This document shows positions 1 to 10,900 of a stretch of DNA of 64,000 bases, piece after piece. Origin of the DNA: Paraspadella gotoi (Eukaryota; Chaetognatha); NCBI GenBank assembly GCA_051294375.1, contig CM119264.1, forward strand, positions 27,291,340 to 27,355,339, read 5' to 3'. The notes beneath the pieces were generated by a model. That model was given only the letters and a program-made list of their open reading frames with translations, did no database searches and was not told the DNA's origin. How positions within the stretch are numbered: the first letter of the stretch is position 1; the number at the start of each line of letters is the position of its first letter. A program made the position numbers and the translations under genes.

Positions 1-3000
1 GAATGACATTTTTCATCTGTTATTTTTAATAATTTTTTTTTCCTTTAAACAGCAAAGGCGCTTCTTCGAAGGCTCCTCCATTTTATCAGTGCATCTACAA
101 TTGCCTCTCCGGAATAAAGATCGGAAACCTTCGAGCGGTGGAGGAGTTCGAAGGAGTGGCGATCCAGTCTCTCTTGGAAGATGTCAAGGCCTCGTCTCAT
201 AGCATTCACTCGGTCAATCCCATCTTGACCAAAGCTAAAACATTCATGGTAATGGAACGATAGTGTTTTTCCAATTTTTCTTTTATTTTAATTTGTACGT
301 TTCTTGGTGCAGGATATTTGCGAGCTACGTCGTTTGGCAATTGATCCCACGACGACGCCTTTGGAGTGGCGTTCCCTCGCCACAGCTTGGAAGGCGGACT
401 GCGATTCCCTTCGGCGTCAAGACTTTTCAGTGGCCGACAAAATTATCGCCGTCAGGCTGGCCTGTTCCGATGCGGTTGAGAGGATCGTCGAGTCGTCCTT
501 TTCTGACTCTCGCGAGAATTTTTCTAATTCGTGGCGCCGAGAGAAGTTGAAACTAGTCTTCGATCTCTGCAAAATCTCTCGAGATCAGGGATGGCATCAC
601 GCGTCGAAAGGAGCCTTCGCCAGGCTTGGCCAGATGCTTGAGGAGGATCAAGGGGCGAGCCTTGTCCCTTACTGGGAGTTGGAGGAGCCTTCTCTCTATT
701 GGGAAATGGGGGAAGAGGAAAAGGCTAAGTTTTTGTTAAGAAGAGTCATCGAGGGAGAGACGAAGAGCCAATCTACGCGACTCGTCGTCCCCCTGGCGCT
801 GAACACGATGGGAGCCTGGCTTTCCGAAAGTAATATGGCGAGGTAAGTCTGGTTCATTCGCGGTTTCGCTTTAGTTTTCCTCAATTGTCGAATCTCTTTC
901 TTAGTTCCACGACGATCAACGACGACTATCTGCAACGCTCCGTGGATATGTTAAAGCAGACCTCGGCACTCTACGAATCAAAGTCGGACAAAGAAATCCT
1001 CAGTCGCATCCACTTGACCGTGGCCAAGTTCGCCGACGCAGAGTATCAGAGTATCAAGGATTACATGGAGAGCAGTCTCTACGCGGAGAAGCGACAGATC
1101 ATGTCCGAACAAGAGGCAGAACTAGAGGGGTTGATACCCTTGCGCGGCTCGCTCGGAAAAGGTAAACTGAAATCGGCAAATGTACTCATCTGCTGATTTT
1201 TAGATTCTATCGACCAATATTTTTTGTTCTCCTCTTTGGGCAGACGATCAAAAATACCTGACTATCATGAAGAGGACCCGCGACCAAGACGCGAAGGCCG
1301 ACGACCGAATGATCAAGAGGCGCCGCGAGTTTCTGGCTAAAGCGTTGGAGCATTTTCTCGTCGCCCTCAAGCTCAACGCCTCCGTTTCCGATATCGATCC
1401 CAATATTTTTCGAGTTCTCACTCTTTGGTTCGACAATGCGGATTTGAAGGAGGTGAATCACTTTAACAGACATATTAGGGAAAATAAAGTGACGTAGGTA
1501 CGCATTAAACCGAAAAACTATGTAATAACGAAGTCAGAAACAAAAATTTAACGAGTAAAGTTCAGTACTACAATATGTAAATAAAATTATAGCTTTAATC
1601 TCATTTTAGATCACATTCAAACATCATTTTTTACATTCCTCTCAAGATAACGGAACTGGTCCTCAATCTCGGCAAGGAGATTCCGCCGCACGCCTTCCTT
1701 CCCGTGGTGACTCAGATGGCGACTCGGCTCGGCGACGCGGAGGGCAGCGGGGATGCAGAGGCCGCTTTTCAAAATGCACTCAAGAGAATCCTTGCCCGCG
1801 TTTGCAAGTATTGTCATTCAGTATTGCAACAGTCAGATTATGCCAATCGCTGAATAATATTTCGACTTCACAGGGTTCATCCCCACCATACCATGTACGC
1901 TTTATTCGCTCTCGTCAACGCCAACAAAGAAGAGGAAAAGGTTGGGAATGGCGCCTCTGGCGGCTCCGCCCCTTCAAACGATGACAGAGCTCGGCTCAGG
2001 ACTCAATCGGCCAAACTCATTTTGGAACATTTGATGATGAAGGGATTGGAAAAGGAGGTAAAAATACAGCTTGGATATTTGGATCATTGACTCACAATGA
2101 GACTGTTCGCTGAATCCAGGTGACGCAAACGTCGAGAATCTGCGACGCGGTGATCGAGGCCGCCTACATCCCTGTCGCTAAGCAAAAGGACCGCGCCATG
2201 AAGTTCCCTTCGTCGGCTAAGATCCTCCAACTGCTCGACTTGGAAGTGCCTGTCCCCATTGCCTCGCTTCCCGTGAGGACGGACGGAAGGTGAGCGGATT
2301 CGACGTTTACTTATAACAATGATAATTATATTTAATAATTTAGCAATTTTATGTACAGGTATTCGTGCTCAGACTTCCCATCCCTCGTCTCCTTCGAACC
2401 CGAATACAAAATCGCAGGCGGCGTCAACGTGCCCAAGATCATCCATTGTCTCGGCTCCGACGGAAAGCGCTACAAGATGCTCGTCAAGGGCAACGACGAC
2501 CTGCGGCAGGACGCTGTTATGCAGCAGGTCTTTGCCCTCGTCAACCGAATTCTTGTCGGCAACGACCGCGCCCTTCGACGTCGCCTCCGAATGCGCACTT
2601 ACAAGATCATTCCCACCACGGCGTCTTCGGGGCTACTCGAGTTTTGTCAGGGTACCATGCCTTTGGGTGCTTACCTAACCGACGAAAACGGCGGCGGCGC
2701 CCACGCTAGGTATCACCCCGAGGCTTTGCACTGGAAGGAGTGTCGCAAGAAGATGATGGAGGTTGAGAGAAAGTCGAGCGAAGTGAAGCTCGCAGTCTTT
2801 CAGGACATTTGCCGACAATTTCCTCCGGTGTTTTCACACTTTTTCTGGGAAAAGTTTAAAGATCCCTCTGTTTGGTAAGAAAAGATTTTGAAATGACTTC
2901 TAGATAAAAATAAGCAGCGTAGAGATGAGAAGATTGTTCTTTCCAGGTTCGAGAGACGATTGAGTTACACCCGAAGCGTGGCCACCGGCTCCATTGTTGG

Positions 3001-4529
3001 CTACGTCCTCGGCCTCGGCGACCGACATCTCACCAACATTCTCGTCGACTGCCAAACGGCGGAACTCGTACACATCGACTTTGGAATTGCCTTTGATCAG
3101 GTGCTGTTTAATATCGCTCGTGTAATACACTGCAATGTGATTCGTGTAGTCGGGCATTGCCTAGGTTCACCCCGCTATAAGCATGACTCTTTCAGGTGTG
3201 ACCCGGTGGCTCATTGAGTAAAGCCATCAGCTCATGACACTAGGTACCGGGTTCAATCCCAACCCGGTACCTACCCTGCGGGAAGAGTGAGGACGGCCGT
3301 AAGCCGCCTTGGGGGGATGGCAAACCCTCAAGCCTGGTTCCAAGCCCAGGACCCGTTCCATGTCTGCTAGAGGGGGTTATAGAAGTTACGGATAGTCATC
3401 TTCTGCCCACTTAGCGCCTTATCCACACTGGTGAGCCCATCCTGTCGAGCGTATTCCAACCTTCTGATTCCAGGCCCATGGACGTGCCGAAGATTGCTCC
3501 CCTCCCTCCACTGGAAGCAGTGTAGGGTGGGTTACAATCTGGGGGCATGTAGTCGGGCATTGCCTAGGTTCACCCCGCCTATAAGCATGACTCTTTCAGG
3601 TGTGACCCGGTGGCTCATTGAGTAAAGCCATCAGCTCATGACCACTAGGTACCGGGTTCAATCCCAACCCGGTACCTACCCTGCGGGAAGAGTGAGGACG
3701 GCCGTAAGCCGCCTTGGGGGATGGCAAACCCTCAAGCCTGGTTCCAAGCCCAGGACCCGTTCCATGTCTGCTAGAGGGGGTTTAAAGTTTACGGATAGTC
3801 ATCTTCTGCCCACTTAGCGCCTTATCCACATTCGATGAATTATTAAAATAGGGTCGCATTCTACCCGTTCCCGAGACGATCCCATTCCGACTCACGCGCG
3901 ACATTTTAGATCCCATGGGAATCAGTGGAGTCGATGGAGTCTTCACCCGATGTGCCGAGATCGTCCTCGGCGCCATGCGGGAGGGCCAGGTGGGCTAAAT
4001 CTTTAAATCGAGGTCAATCTGTGTAGAGAGGGAGAGATTTCCTCCCCCCTCATTTGGCATCGTTTTCTTTTGTCACCAGGGTGCGATCCGGTCGATCCTC
4101 GATGTCATCCTTCACGATCCGATGTCTTCTTGGACTCTTTCTCCGGCCAAAAGGCTGCAGATTCAAAAAGTGAACCGCGTAGCGCTGAGATGAACTTTTC
4201 ATTATAGTTACATATAAAATGTAATTTTAAAATCTTATTCCCATTTTTGTTTTTTCCCCCAGGATCGCCTGGAAGACCGAGAAGAAGCCGGCGTTGCTTC
4301 AACGACGACCTCTCGTTTGCCGATTGGCGTCTCCACTGCTTCTGGCGCCAACACCCTTGCCAAACGCGTTCTATCCGAACTCTCTCAAAAGCTCTCCGGT
4401 CACGTGGGCGGTGCGCGCGTCATGGGGCGTGGTCTGAGCGTCGAGGGTCAGGTCAAGCACCTCATACAAGAGGCCACGGATCCTGTCAAGTTATCCGCTC
4501 TTTTTCACGGGTGGAAGCCTTTCGCATAA
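1..4529 (+). CDS. ATM: ATM serine/threonine kinase, C-terminal part (5' end outside window)
   Basis: PI3K-like kinase that signals DNA double-strand breaks. Twelve exons are visible: 53-248, 313-842, 905-1161, 1244-1452, 1647-1807, 1874-2057, 2120-2289, 2359-2874, 2947-3100, 3852-3989, 4080-4169, 4263-4529. They encode 956 residues and begin inside the FAT region. Visible kinase landmarks are [18 protein letters not shown], the catalytic loop [13 protein letters not shown] and the metal-binding HIDFGIAF, followed by [18 protein letters not shown]. The last exon ends in a FATC tail ([21 protein letters not shown], stop). The HPHHT motif ahead of the kinase and [14 protein letters not shown] are typical of ATM rather than ATR or mTOR. 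The 1452/1647 junction was chosen because it restores an ungapped alignment to the family. The 751-nt intron before exon 10 holds two SINE copies. The kinase looks intact. Confidence 0.96.
3146..3428 (+). mobile_element. tRNA-derived SINE, family A, copy 1
   Basis: About 283 nt inside an ATM intron, about 97 percent identical to a second copy 120 nt downstream in the same direction. It has a pol III A-box-like stretch (GTGGCTCATTGAGTAAAGCC) and a B box (GGGTTCAATCCC) some 45 nt later, the layout of a tRNA-derived SINE head. The B box sits within an inverted pair, GGTACCGGGTT and AACCCGGTACC. The 120 nt that follow (3429-3548) may be the rest of a longer unit of about 400 nt. Confidence 0.75.
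3549..3830 (+). mobile_element. tRNA-derived SINE, family A, copy 2
   Basis: Second copy in the same ATM intron. It starts at the same point as copy 1 (GTAGTCGGGCATTGCC) and ends at CTTATCCACA, with only scattered single-base and small indel differences. The head-to-tail arrangement suggests a dimeric element or a local duplication rather than two independent insertions. The downstream ATM exon starts 21 nt after its end. Confidence 0.75.
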
Positions 4530-4846
4530 AATCTTGGATGCTAATAATTGTTTTTATCTTAATTCAGATTAATCAGATTAATTTTTGACGCTAATTTAAA
4601 TCTGTGATGTTCAAAGAACAGTGTTAGTTTGTTTATCGATTATGTATCGGTTCTGCCATTGGCAAATTGTTATGATTTACTAAATTACCAGAGAATTGTT
4701 ATTCGCTGACTGCAAAGGTATTTTTGTTTGGATTATTATTAACTCGCTGTTAAGTTATGTATGTTTTTAATTCCTTTTATTTTAATCGATAAGCGATTTC
4801 CACAAGTTCGTATCTCAAATTGATAAACATTCTGTTGATATTAACT
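4530..4846. other. Intergenic spacer ATM-COPZ1
   Basis: 317 nt of AT-rich sequence between the ATM stop codon and the coatomer zeta start codon. It must hold the ATM 3' end and the promoter of the next gene. I see no TATA box, repeat or RNA gene that I can support. Confidence 0.5.
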
Positions 4847-5599
4847 ATGGATAACGAGATACTGGAACCCTCGTTGTTCACCGTCAAGGCACTGGCGATT
4901 CTCGACCAGGACGGAAAGAGAATCCTGGCAAAGTATTACGACGAAACGTTCCCGACCGTCAAAGAACAGAAGGACTTTGAAAAGAAGCTCTTCACCAAAA
5001 CCCACCGCGCTAATGCCGAGATCATCATGTTGGAAGGTTGGTCGGCGATGGGCAATCTTGTAGAGCAATTAGTAATAATACTTATGGAAATGGACGGGGG
5101 TATAGAAGCGAGATAGCCGCAGATATCCTCGACTCTCGCTCCTCACTCCTCAGGCATGACGATCGTGTACCGGAGCAACGTGGACGTTTTCTTCTACATC
5201 ATGGGCAGTCAGCAGGAGAACGAACTCATCCTAGTTTCCGTCCTCAACTGCCTCTTCGACACCCTCACCCAAATCCTCAGGAAAAACGTGGAGAAGCGAT
5301 CGATCATGGACAACCTCGATGCTGTCTTTCTCGCGGTGAGGAATCGAGAGACTGACTACAAGAGTCTAGAGGAATTAAAAACATATTAAAAATAATTATA
5401 ATAATAAAGGGGAGAAATTTTCTTAAAACTCCAGGTGGACGAAATGATCGACGCTGGGATGTTAATGGAGTCTGACCCGACTTGCGTCGCCTCCCGATCC
5501 GTGACTCGCTCCACGGAGGAAGTCCCCTTGGGAGAGCAGACGGTCGCCCAGGTGCTGGCCACCGCCAAGGAGCAAATCAAATGGTCCTTGCTTAAATGA
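4847..5599 (+). CDS. COPZ1: Coatomer subunit zeta
   Basis: Small subunit of the COPI vesicle coat, which acts in Golgi-to-ER and intra-Golgi traffic. Exons 4847-5036, 5154-5335 and 5435-5599 give 178 residues, the usual zeta-COP length (177 in human). Family landmarks are [19 protein letters not shown] at the start, FAKYYDE-like [53 protein letters not shown] and the C-terminal [11 protein letters not shown]. The ATG at 4847 ([11 protein letters not shown]) is chosen because it puts the conserved LEPSL five residues in, as in the family. Both introns are about 100 nt. The gene lies 317 nt after ATM and 269 nt before TAF7 on the same strand. Confidence 0.96.
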
Positions 5600-5868
5600 A
5601 TCTGTTTTTTCGGACGAAGGGGAAAATACGGACCCACGACCACAACTGGACCGGTTTTTGAGTATTTTTTTTAGCCGTTATTTCCTGTCCATTTATAGCT
5701 TCGTTTTTGTGTCTGCATCTTTACACATTCCTTGCTAAGTCAAAACGTTGCATTTCTCAATCTTTATATTTGAGGGTTCTATTTTAAAATTCGGAAACGA
5801 GAACCAAACCCTTTGATGTTATCGAAAGAAGCTCTTCTGAAAATATAACGAAAAAAAAACTTGGAACA

Positions 5869-7774
5869 ATGATGAGCAAATTTAAAATACCGAAGAAAAT
5901 GGGCGCCTCCAAATCGACCTACGGTCAAAACGGCGCGAAGAAACTTTACCACAAGGGCGCTGCGTCTCATTTTCCTCGTCACTCGCTCAAAACACATTCT
6001 AAAAACGCCGATCGAGATCCCAATTACTTGCCCTTTCCGGCTTACAGGGGTGGCGGTGGGGATAAGTCGCAAAAGCATGAGCACGGTGAGACGAAGCATG
6101 GTGAATATCGGCATGAGAGGGAGGGCGTTTATTAACCAACCTCAATTCAGCCTACGAAGATCTGTACGAAAACGTGGAACTTGAGCAACAGTTTCTGCTG
6201 CGACTTCCGGTTCCCGCGGCGGCGAGTTTAAAAGCGGCGCTGCAGTCGGAGGCACCGAACATCAAGGACAGACTCGGCATCGAGTTCGCATCCGACCTGC
6301 GGAAGGCGAACGTTAGGTCAGTAGCTCTTAAAGCATTTATGGAGGTCCATGCTTTCAAGACCAGGAATGTTGCTTCAGAAAATGCCGAAAATTTGACCGG
6401 GATATTCTATCCATGTACCCAATTCTAGATGGGACGGCTACATTTATCCAGCGCGTTTTCAAAATCTCCCCTGCGTGGTAGAATCCTACAAGACGATCGA
6501 CAACAAGACTTGCTATAAAACGGCGGATCTGTCTGGCATCCTTACTTGTCGCCCGACGGACGACTTCAGTCCGCCGCAGTCCGAAGACGAGACGGGCAAG
6601 GAAGGTGCTACCCCGGAGGAGATTGCCAAGCGAAAGGAGAAGCAGGAGAAGAAGCATTACAACCTCAACCACGGCATCACGCCGCCTTTGAAGAATGTCC
6701 GCAAGCGAAGATTTCGCAAAGTCTTGAAGAAGAAATACGAAACGGCGCCGGAAATAGAGAAAGAGGTGTGTCGGGGGAAAAAAAGGGAGAACTCGCGTTG
6801 ATTGAATAAAATTAGATTGAAATCTACAGTAAATCTACTGTATTCGAAACCCCGACTTAGTTTGTTATGGATTATGCAATAAAAAATTCATTGTGAACAA
6901 AAACAAGTGTACAAGCGGCCCTTGATTATTCATTCGCCAGGTAAGGCGTCTCTTTCGAATGGACAACGAAGCCTTCAACGTTTCTTGGGAGTTGGTCCCC
7001 GAGGGAGACGCGGTCCCCGCCGCAGCCGACAAAGCTAAAAACGATGCAGGTAAAATTTTTAGGCGAGTTAGTGAAAAAGTCGAAAAAATAATTTTACACA
7101 TTTCCTTTTTATCAAGCAGGCATCGCCGGAGACTCTGCGGCCGCGGGTCCCTCATCCGCTGTGCAGATCGAAGACATATTCGGAGGTCAAGTCAGTTCGT
7201 CAGAGTCGGAGGAAGAGTGGGAAGAGGGAAGAGCCAGGTAAGATTACTGCCTTTTAGGTTAAAATTTATAAGAGATAGTGTGGGTTCTCGATAGTTGTAC
7301 ATGTATATATATATATATACAGAAACAAATCAATGGAGAAGCTCGAAACCACCGCAGAAACGGGGAACCGCGTCGGAGGGGAAGAGGAAGAGGATGAGGT
7401 GGAGAGGATGGACGCGTCTCAGTCGTCGGAAGCCGCCGTCAGCGCCGAGGAATTACAGGTAAGAGAAAGATAATGGCTTCTTACCTCAACTTTTCCTTTT
7501 CATCCAAAAAAATGTATTCGTTTAATTTTTTACGTTATTTTCACGATCTTCCCTCTTTTAGGAAGCCTTACGAGCCCGCGACCGCGTGGACACAGTCCGC
7601 CGAGAATTAGAGGATTTACGAAGGCGGCGTCGGAAGCAAGAGTCGGAGATCGAAGGCCTCGAGAACCCCATCCTCAAGGGTCGTCTCACCGCCGAGCTCA
7701 AGCGGATGCAGGACGAGGAGGCCGCCAAGGAGGCAGAGTACCAAGAGTTGGACGCCGCGTTGGGAGAATACTGA
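5869..7774 (+). CDS. TAF7: Transcription initiation factor TFIID subunit 7
   Basis: Subunit of the general transcription factor TFIID that binds TAF1. Seven exons (5869-6085, 6151-6316, 6429-6765, 6941-7049, 7120-7237, 7323-7458, 7562-7774) encode 431 residues. The TAF7 N-terminal domain is clear: VELEQQFLLRLPVPAA, IKDRLGIEFASDLRKANVR, NLPCVVESYKTIDNKTCYKT, then NHGITPPLKNVRKRRFRK and VRRLFRMDNEAFNVSWEL. A serine/acid-rich stretch follows, and a C-terminal coiled coil (IEGLENPILKGRLTAELKRM). An unusual basic first exon of about 72 residues (MMSKFKIPKKMGASKSTYG) precedes the conserved domain; human TAF7 begins almost at it. The first exon joins in phase with good splice sites, but its identity is inferred. 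A (TA)n run lies in the intron before 7323. Confidence 0.93.
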
Positions 7775-7992
7775 CGCTCTTTATCATTGAATTCATGATG
7801 ATCATTCACACTCCCTCAATCCCTCATTTATGCCTGGAGAGGACGACGTTTAATATTTAATTTTTAGTCGCGGATAGTTATTTTTATTTCCGTGTATATT
7901 CTTGTACTAAATTCGCTGTTACCTTGACTAGATGCTTATTTGTATCGAGAGCCTATAATCGGACGCGAGTTGCTCATCTCATTTCACCAACA

Positions 7993-10900
7993 ATGTCGTC
8001 CCTTCGATGGACCAATTTGACCTTTCCTTGTTTGAGATGTCTCGCCGATCATCCTCTCTTGCCCCTCCCCGCAAACTTTCCAAAATGGTCTGATGCCGCC
8101 ACCGCTCGCGCCTTTAAATTAAGGACAGACCGAAGCTACTCCACGAAGCCCGGCGTCGCCCCGGGCGCCGATAATCGAGAAACTCCCTCGTCCGATTCGA
8201 GCGGCAATGACTCACAAAAACAAAAGGCCAGCGGCGGAGACGGACCCACGGAGGGCGCAGAGGAAAATGAGGAACTCGGAGATAAGGGCGAGGACAGGCC
8301 TTTCAAGGCGACCATGCGAGACTTCAAACCCAAGAGGTTCGACGACGTGCCCGGTGAAATCTTGGATATGATCCTTCCGCCCGTTAGAGATGAGCGTCTT
8401 TCCAAAATTTTCAGGTTTGTTCGCCGTCGTGATTGAGTTCTGAATTTTTCAGACGTCTGCCATTTGTTTTTTGTTGCGCAGCGGGTAATCGCGGTCGGTC
8501 GGTCAGTCTGTTTGTTGGTGGAACACCACTTACGTTTTAAATACTCATAATTTAGCTATTACTGCATCAATTTAATACTTGGCAGCAAGTCAATATGTCA
8601 AAGGGACCATCAGGTGCAGTCATGAGTTTTCCCGACAATATTTTCAATATTATATTATTATATTATGGCAACGGGAGGATAGCGTTACCGGCGCGGGGTA
8701 TCTCACAACTGGCGTAGGGGCTGCGGACCCTCAGTGACCGCCTCCTGTCACTGGCATGTTTATACGGCACGTCACATTTAAGCCAGAACCGGGATACCCA
8801 GGATTGAACCCGGGACGCACGGATGGAATGAGATGATTTAGCCTGCTCAGCCATTGAGCCGAGGCTGAGGCAGACAGCAGTGAGGCAGCTTTAAGTCTTG
8901 CTGCCACAGGATTAAGGGTTGCACTTAGGTAATATTTTTGCCCTGATTAACTGAGCAAAGTGATTCTGAAATTGCCTAGGTAAAGAAATGATTTTCTTAA
9001 TTAATATAGCCAATTTCTGAATCAAAATATTTTGCTTATATCAATTTTAAAGACAAATAAAACAATATATTTTATTTTATTGTTTTAATTTTGTCATCAA
9101 CTATATTTTCAATTTGTTATTACTATATTTTAAGCCCAAAAATACTTTTCCCAGATGGTATGAATATGATTATCAATAGTAGCATGGCATTAAGTCTGTA
9201 ATCTACTTGGCTACTACCAGAACCAGAACCAATAAAATTATTAAGGAAGATTAATTCATTGATATTAATTAATTAATTAATTAATTAACAGATAGTAAAG
9301 AAATTAGTAATAACAATTAGGATGCATACATTTAAAGAGATTTGCAATGTACGTAATTCAGTTGTATCCTGATATGATTGACAAGATTAAAACCTCGATC
9401 AAAGATTAATTAACAATGTACCCAAGACTCAAGTCGCACAAAATATTTTGTATCTTATTAAGAATGGCAAAGCTTACTAGAAATTCTTTGCAGAATATGA
9501 TATGGATTACTCAATACCTCCCAAGTGATTATATTAAATTCGAGCTCAATATAGAAAGTAAATATCTATGGATATAATTTCAAATATTGTGTTGTTTCTT
9601 TCTTTTGTTGTGTTTTTTTAGATTTGGAGAGAAAAAGAATTTCTTTAACAACAACGACTTTATTTATGATTAAGGCAGTGATTTCTATTCGGTATTTTCA
9701 AACATAGATTGAAATTATATAACTATTATTTCTTTTTTTTCCACTGATTAATATAAAACACGCTTCATTTAAAAAAACGGTTGGCTATAGTTATTTTCTC
9801 TTTATACCATCGAACTCACTGGTGAATTTCTATGCTTTCAAAATAGGTAAGACATAATTTTTTTACCTTAAGATGAAACTAAAACGATTTTTCATGGTAA
9901 GGCAACTTTTAAAGATTAAATTGTCGTCAGATCTATCACGTTTTTTAGAATATACTACAGATTAAGGCAAAAAAACGGCACGCTATATTTTAAAACTTTT
10001 TTCCATTTTTTCCACTATTTTTTCTCTCTTGAACCTTCTCTCTGTCCTCTCTTTTTCCTCTTTCTCTCTGTCTTTCTCTCCTCTTCTCCGACTTTTCTGT
10101 CTTCATATTTTTCTGTGTCATCCATTCTTTCTTCCTTTACCTTTATTTCTCTCTCTCTATCTCTGCTTTTCTTCCCCTCTCTGATCTTCTTTTTCTTCCT
10201 CTTTCTTATCTTTTCTTTCTCTTAATTGTTTTCGTTTTCCCCTTCTCCCCATATATTAATTTTTCACTCTTTTCTCTTCCTAACAACTTTTTTTTCACAC
10301 TGCTCTCCTTCTCTTATTTTTTTTTATTCTCACTCATTTTTTTGCATTTATATCATACTGGATGTATAAAAATCTTTAAAATGTATTGTAAGAAAAAAAT
10401 CTTGGTAGCGTATGATTTTATTCAAAGTGTTGGTTGCCCAGACTTTTTGCGGAAATTTTTTCCGCAAAAAACCTGTCGATTGAGAGGAAAAAAATTACTG
10501 ACGCTTTCCATTACCATTAAAAGAATGCGGTTTTTTTTAATTCGTTAACTTAGTATATTTCTCATCTATTAAAAATATAAAATAAGTAAAAACCGAGTTT
10601 TAGTTCAAATAAAACGCACCTCACAATCCTCACAATTAAAAGTTGATTAAAAATTTAATTTCTGCAAAACTATTAATTTTTTTTGCCTAATTTTTTAGGT
10701 ACCAGAAGCACCGTTGAAAGGGAATATTTGATTAGATTTGGGAACTTTTGAAGTATTTTCGTTAACAAATTGTATAAATGTAAAAATGTAATTTTTTTAC
10801 TAGTCAATTTAAAATTAATTCATAGGCAAACAATGGGATGAACCAACGGCAAATGAACCCATCAGTGGTAAAGAGATTAAGAATTACCGAAATCCGGAGT

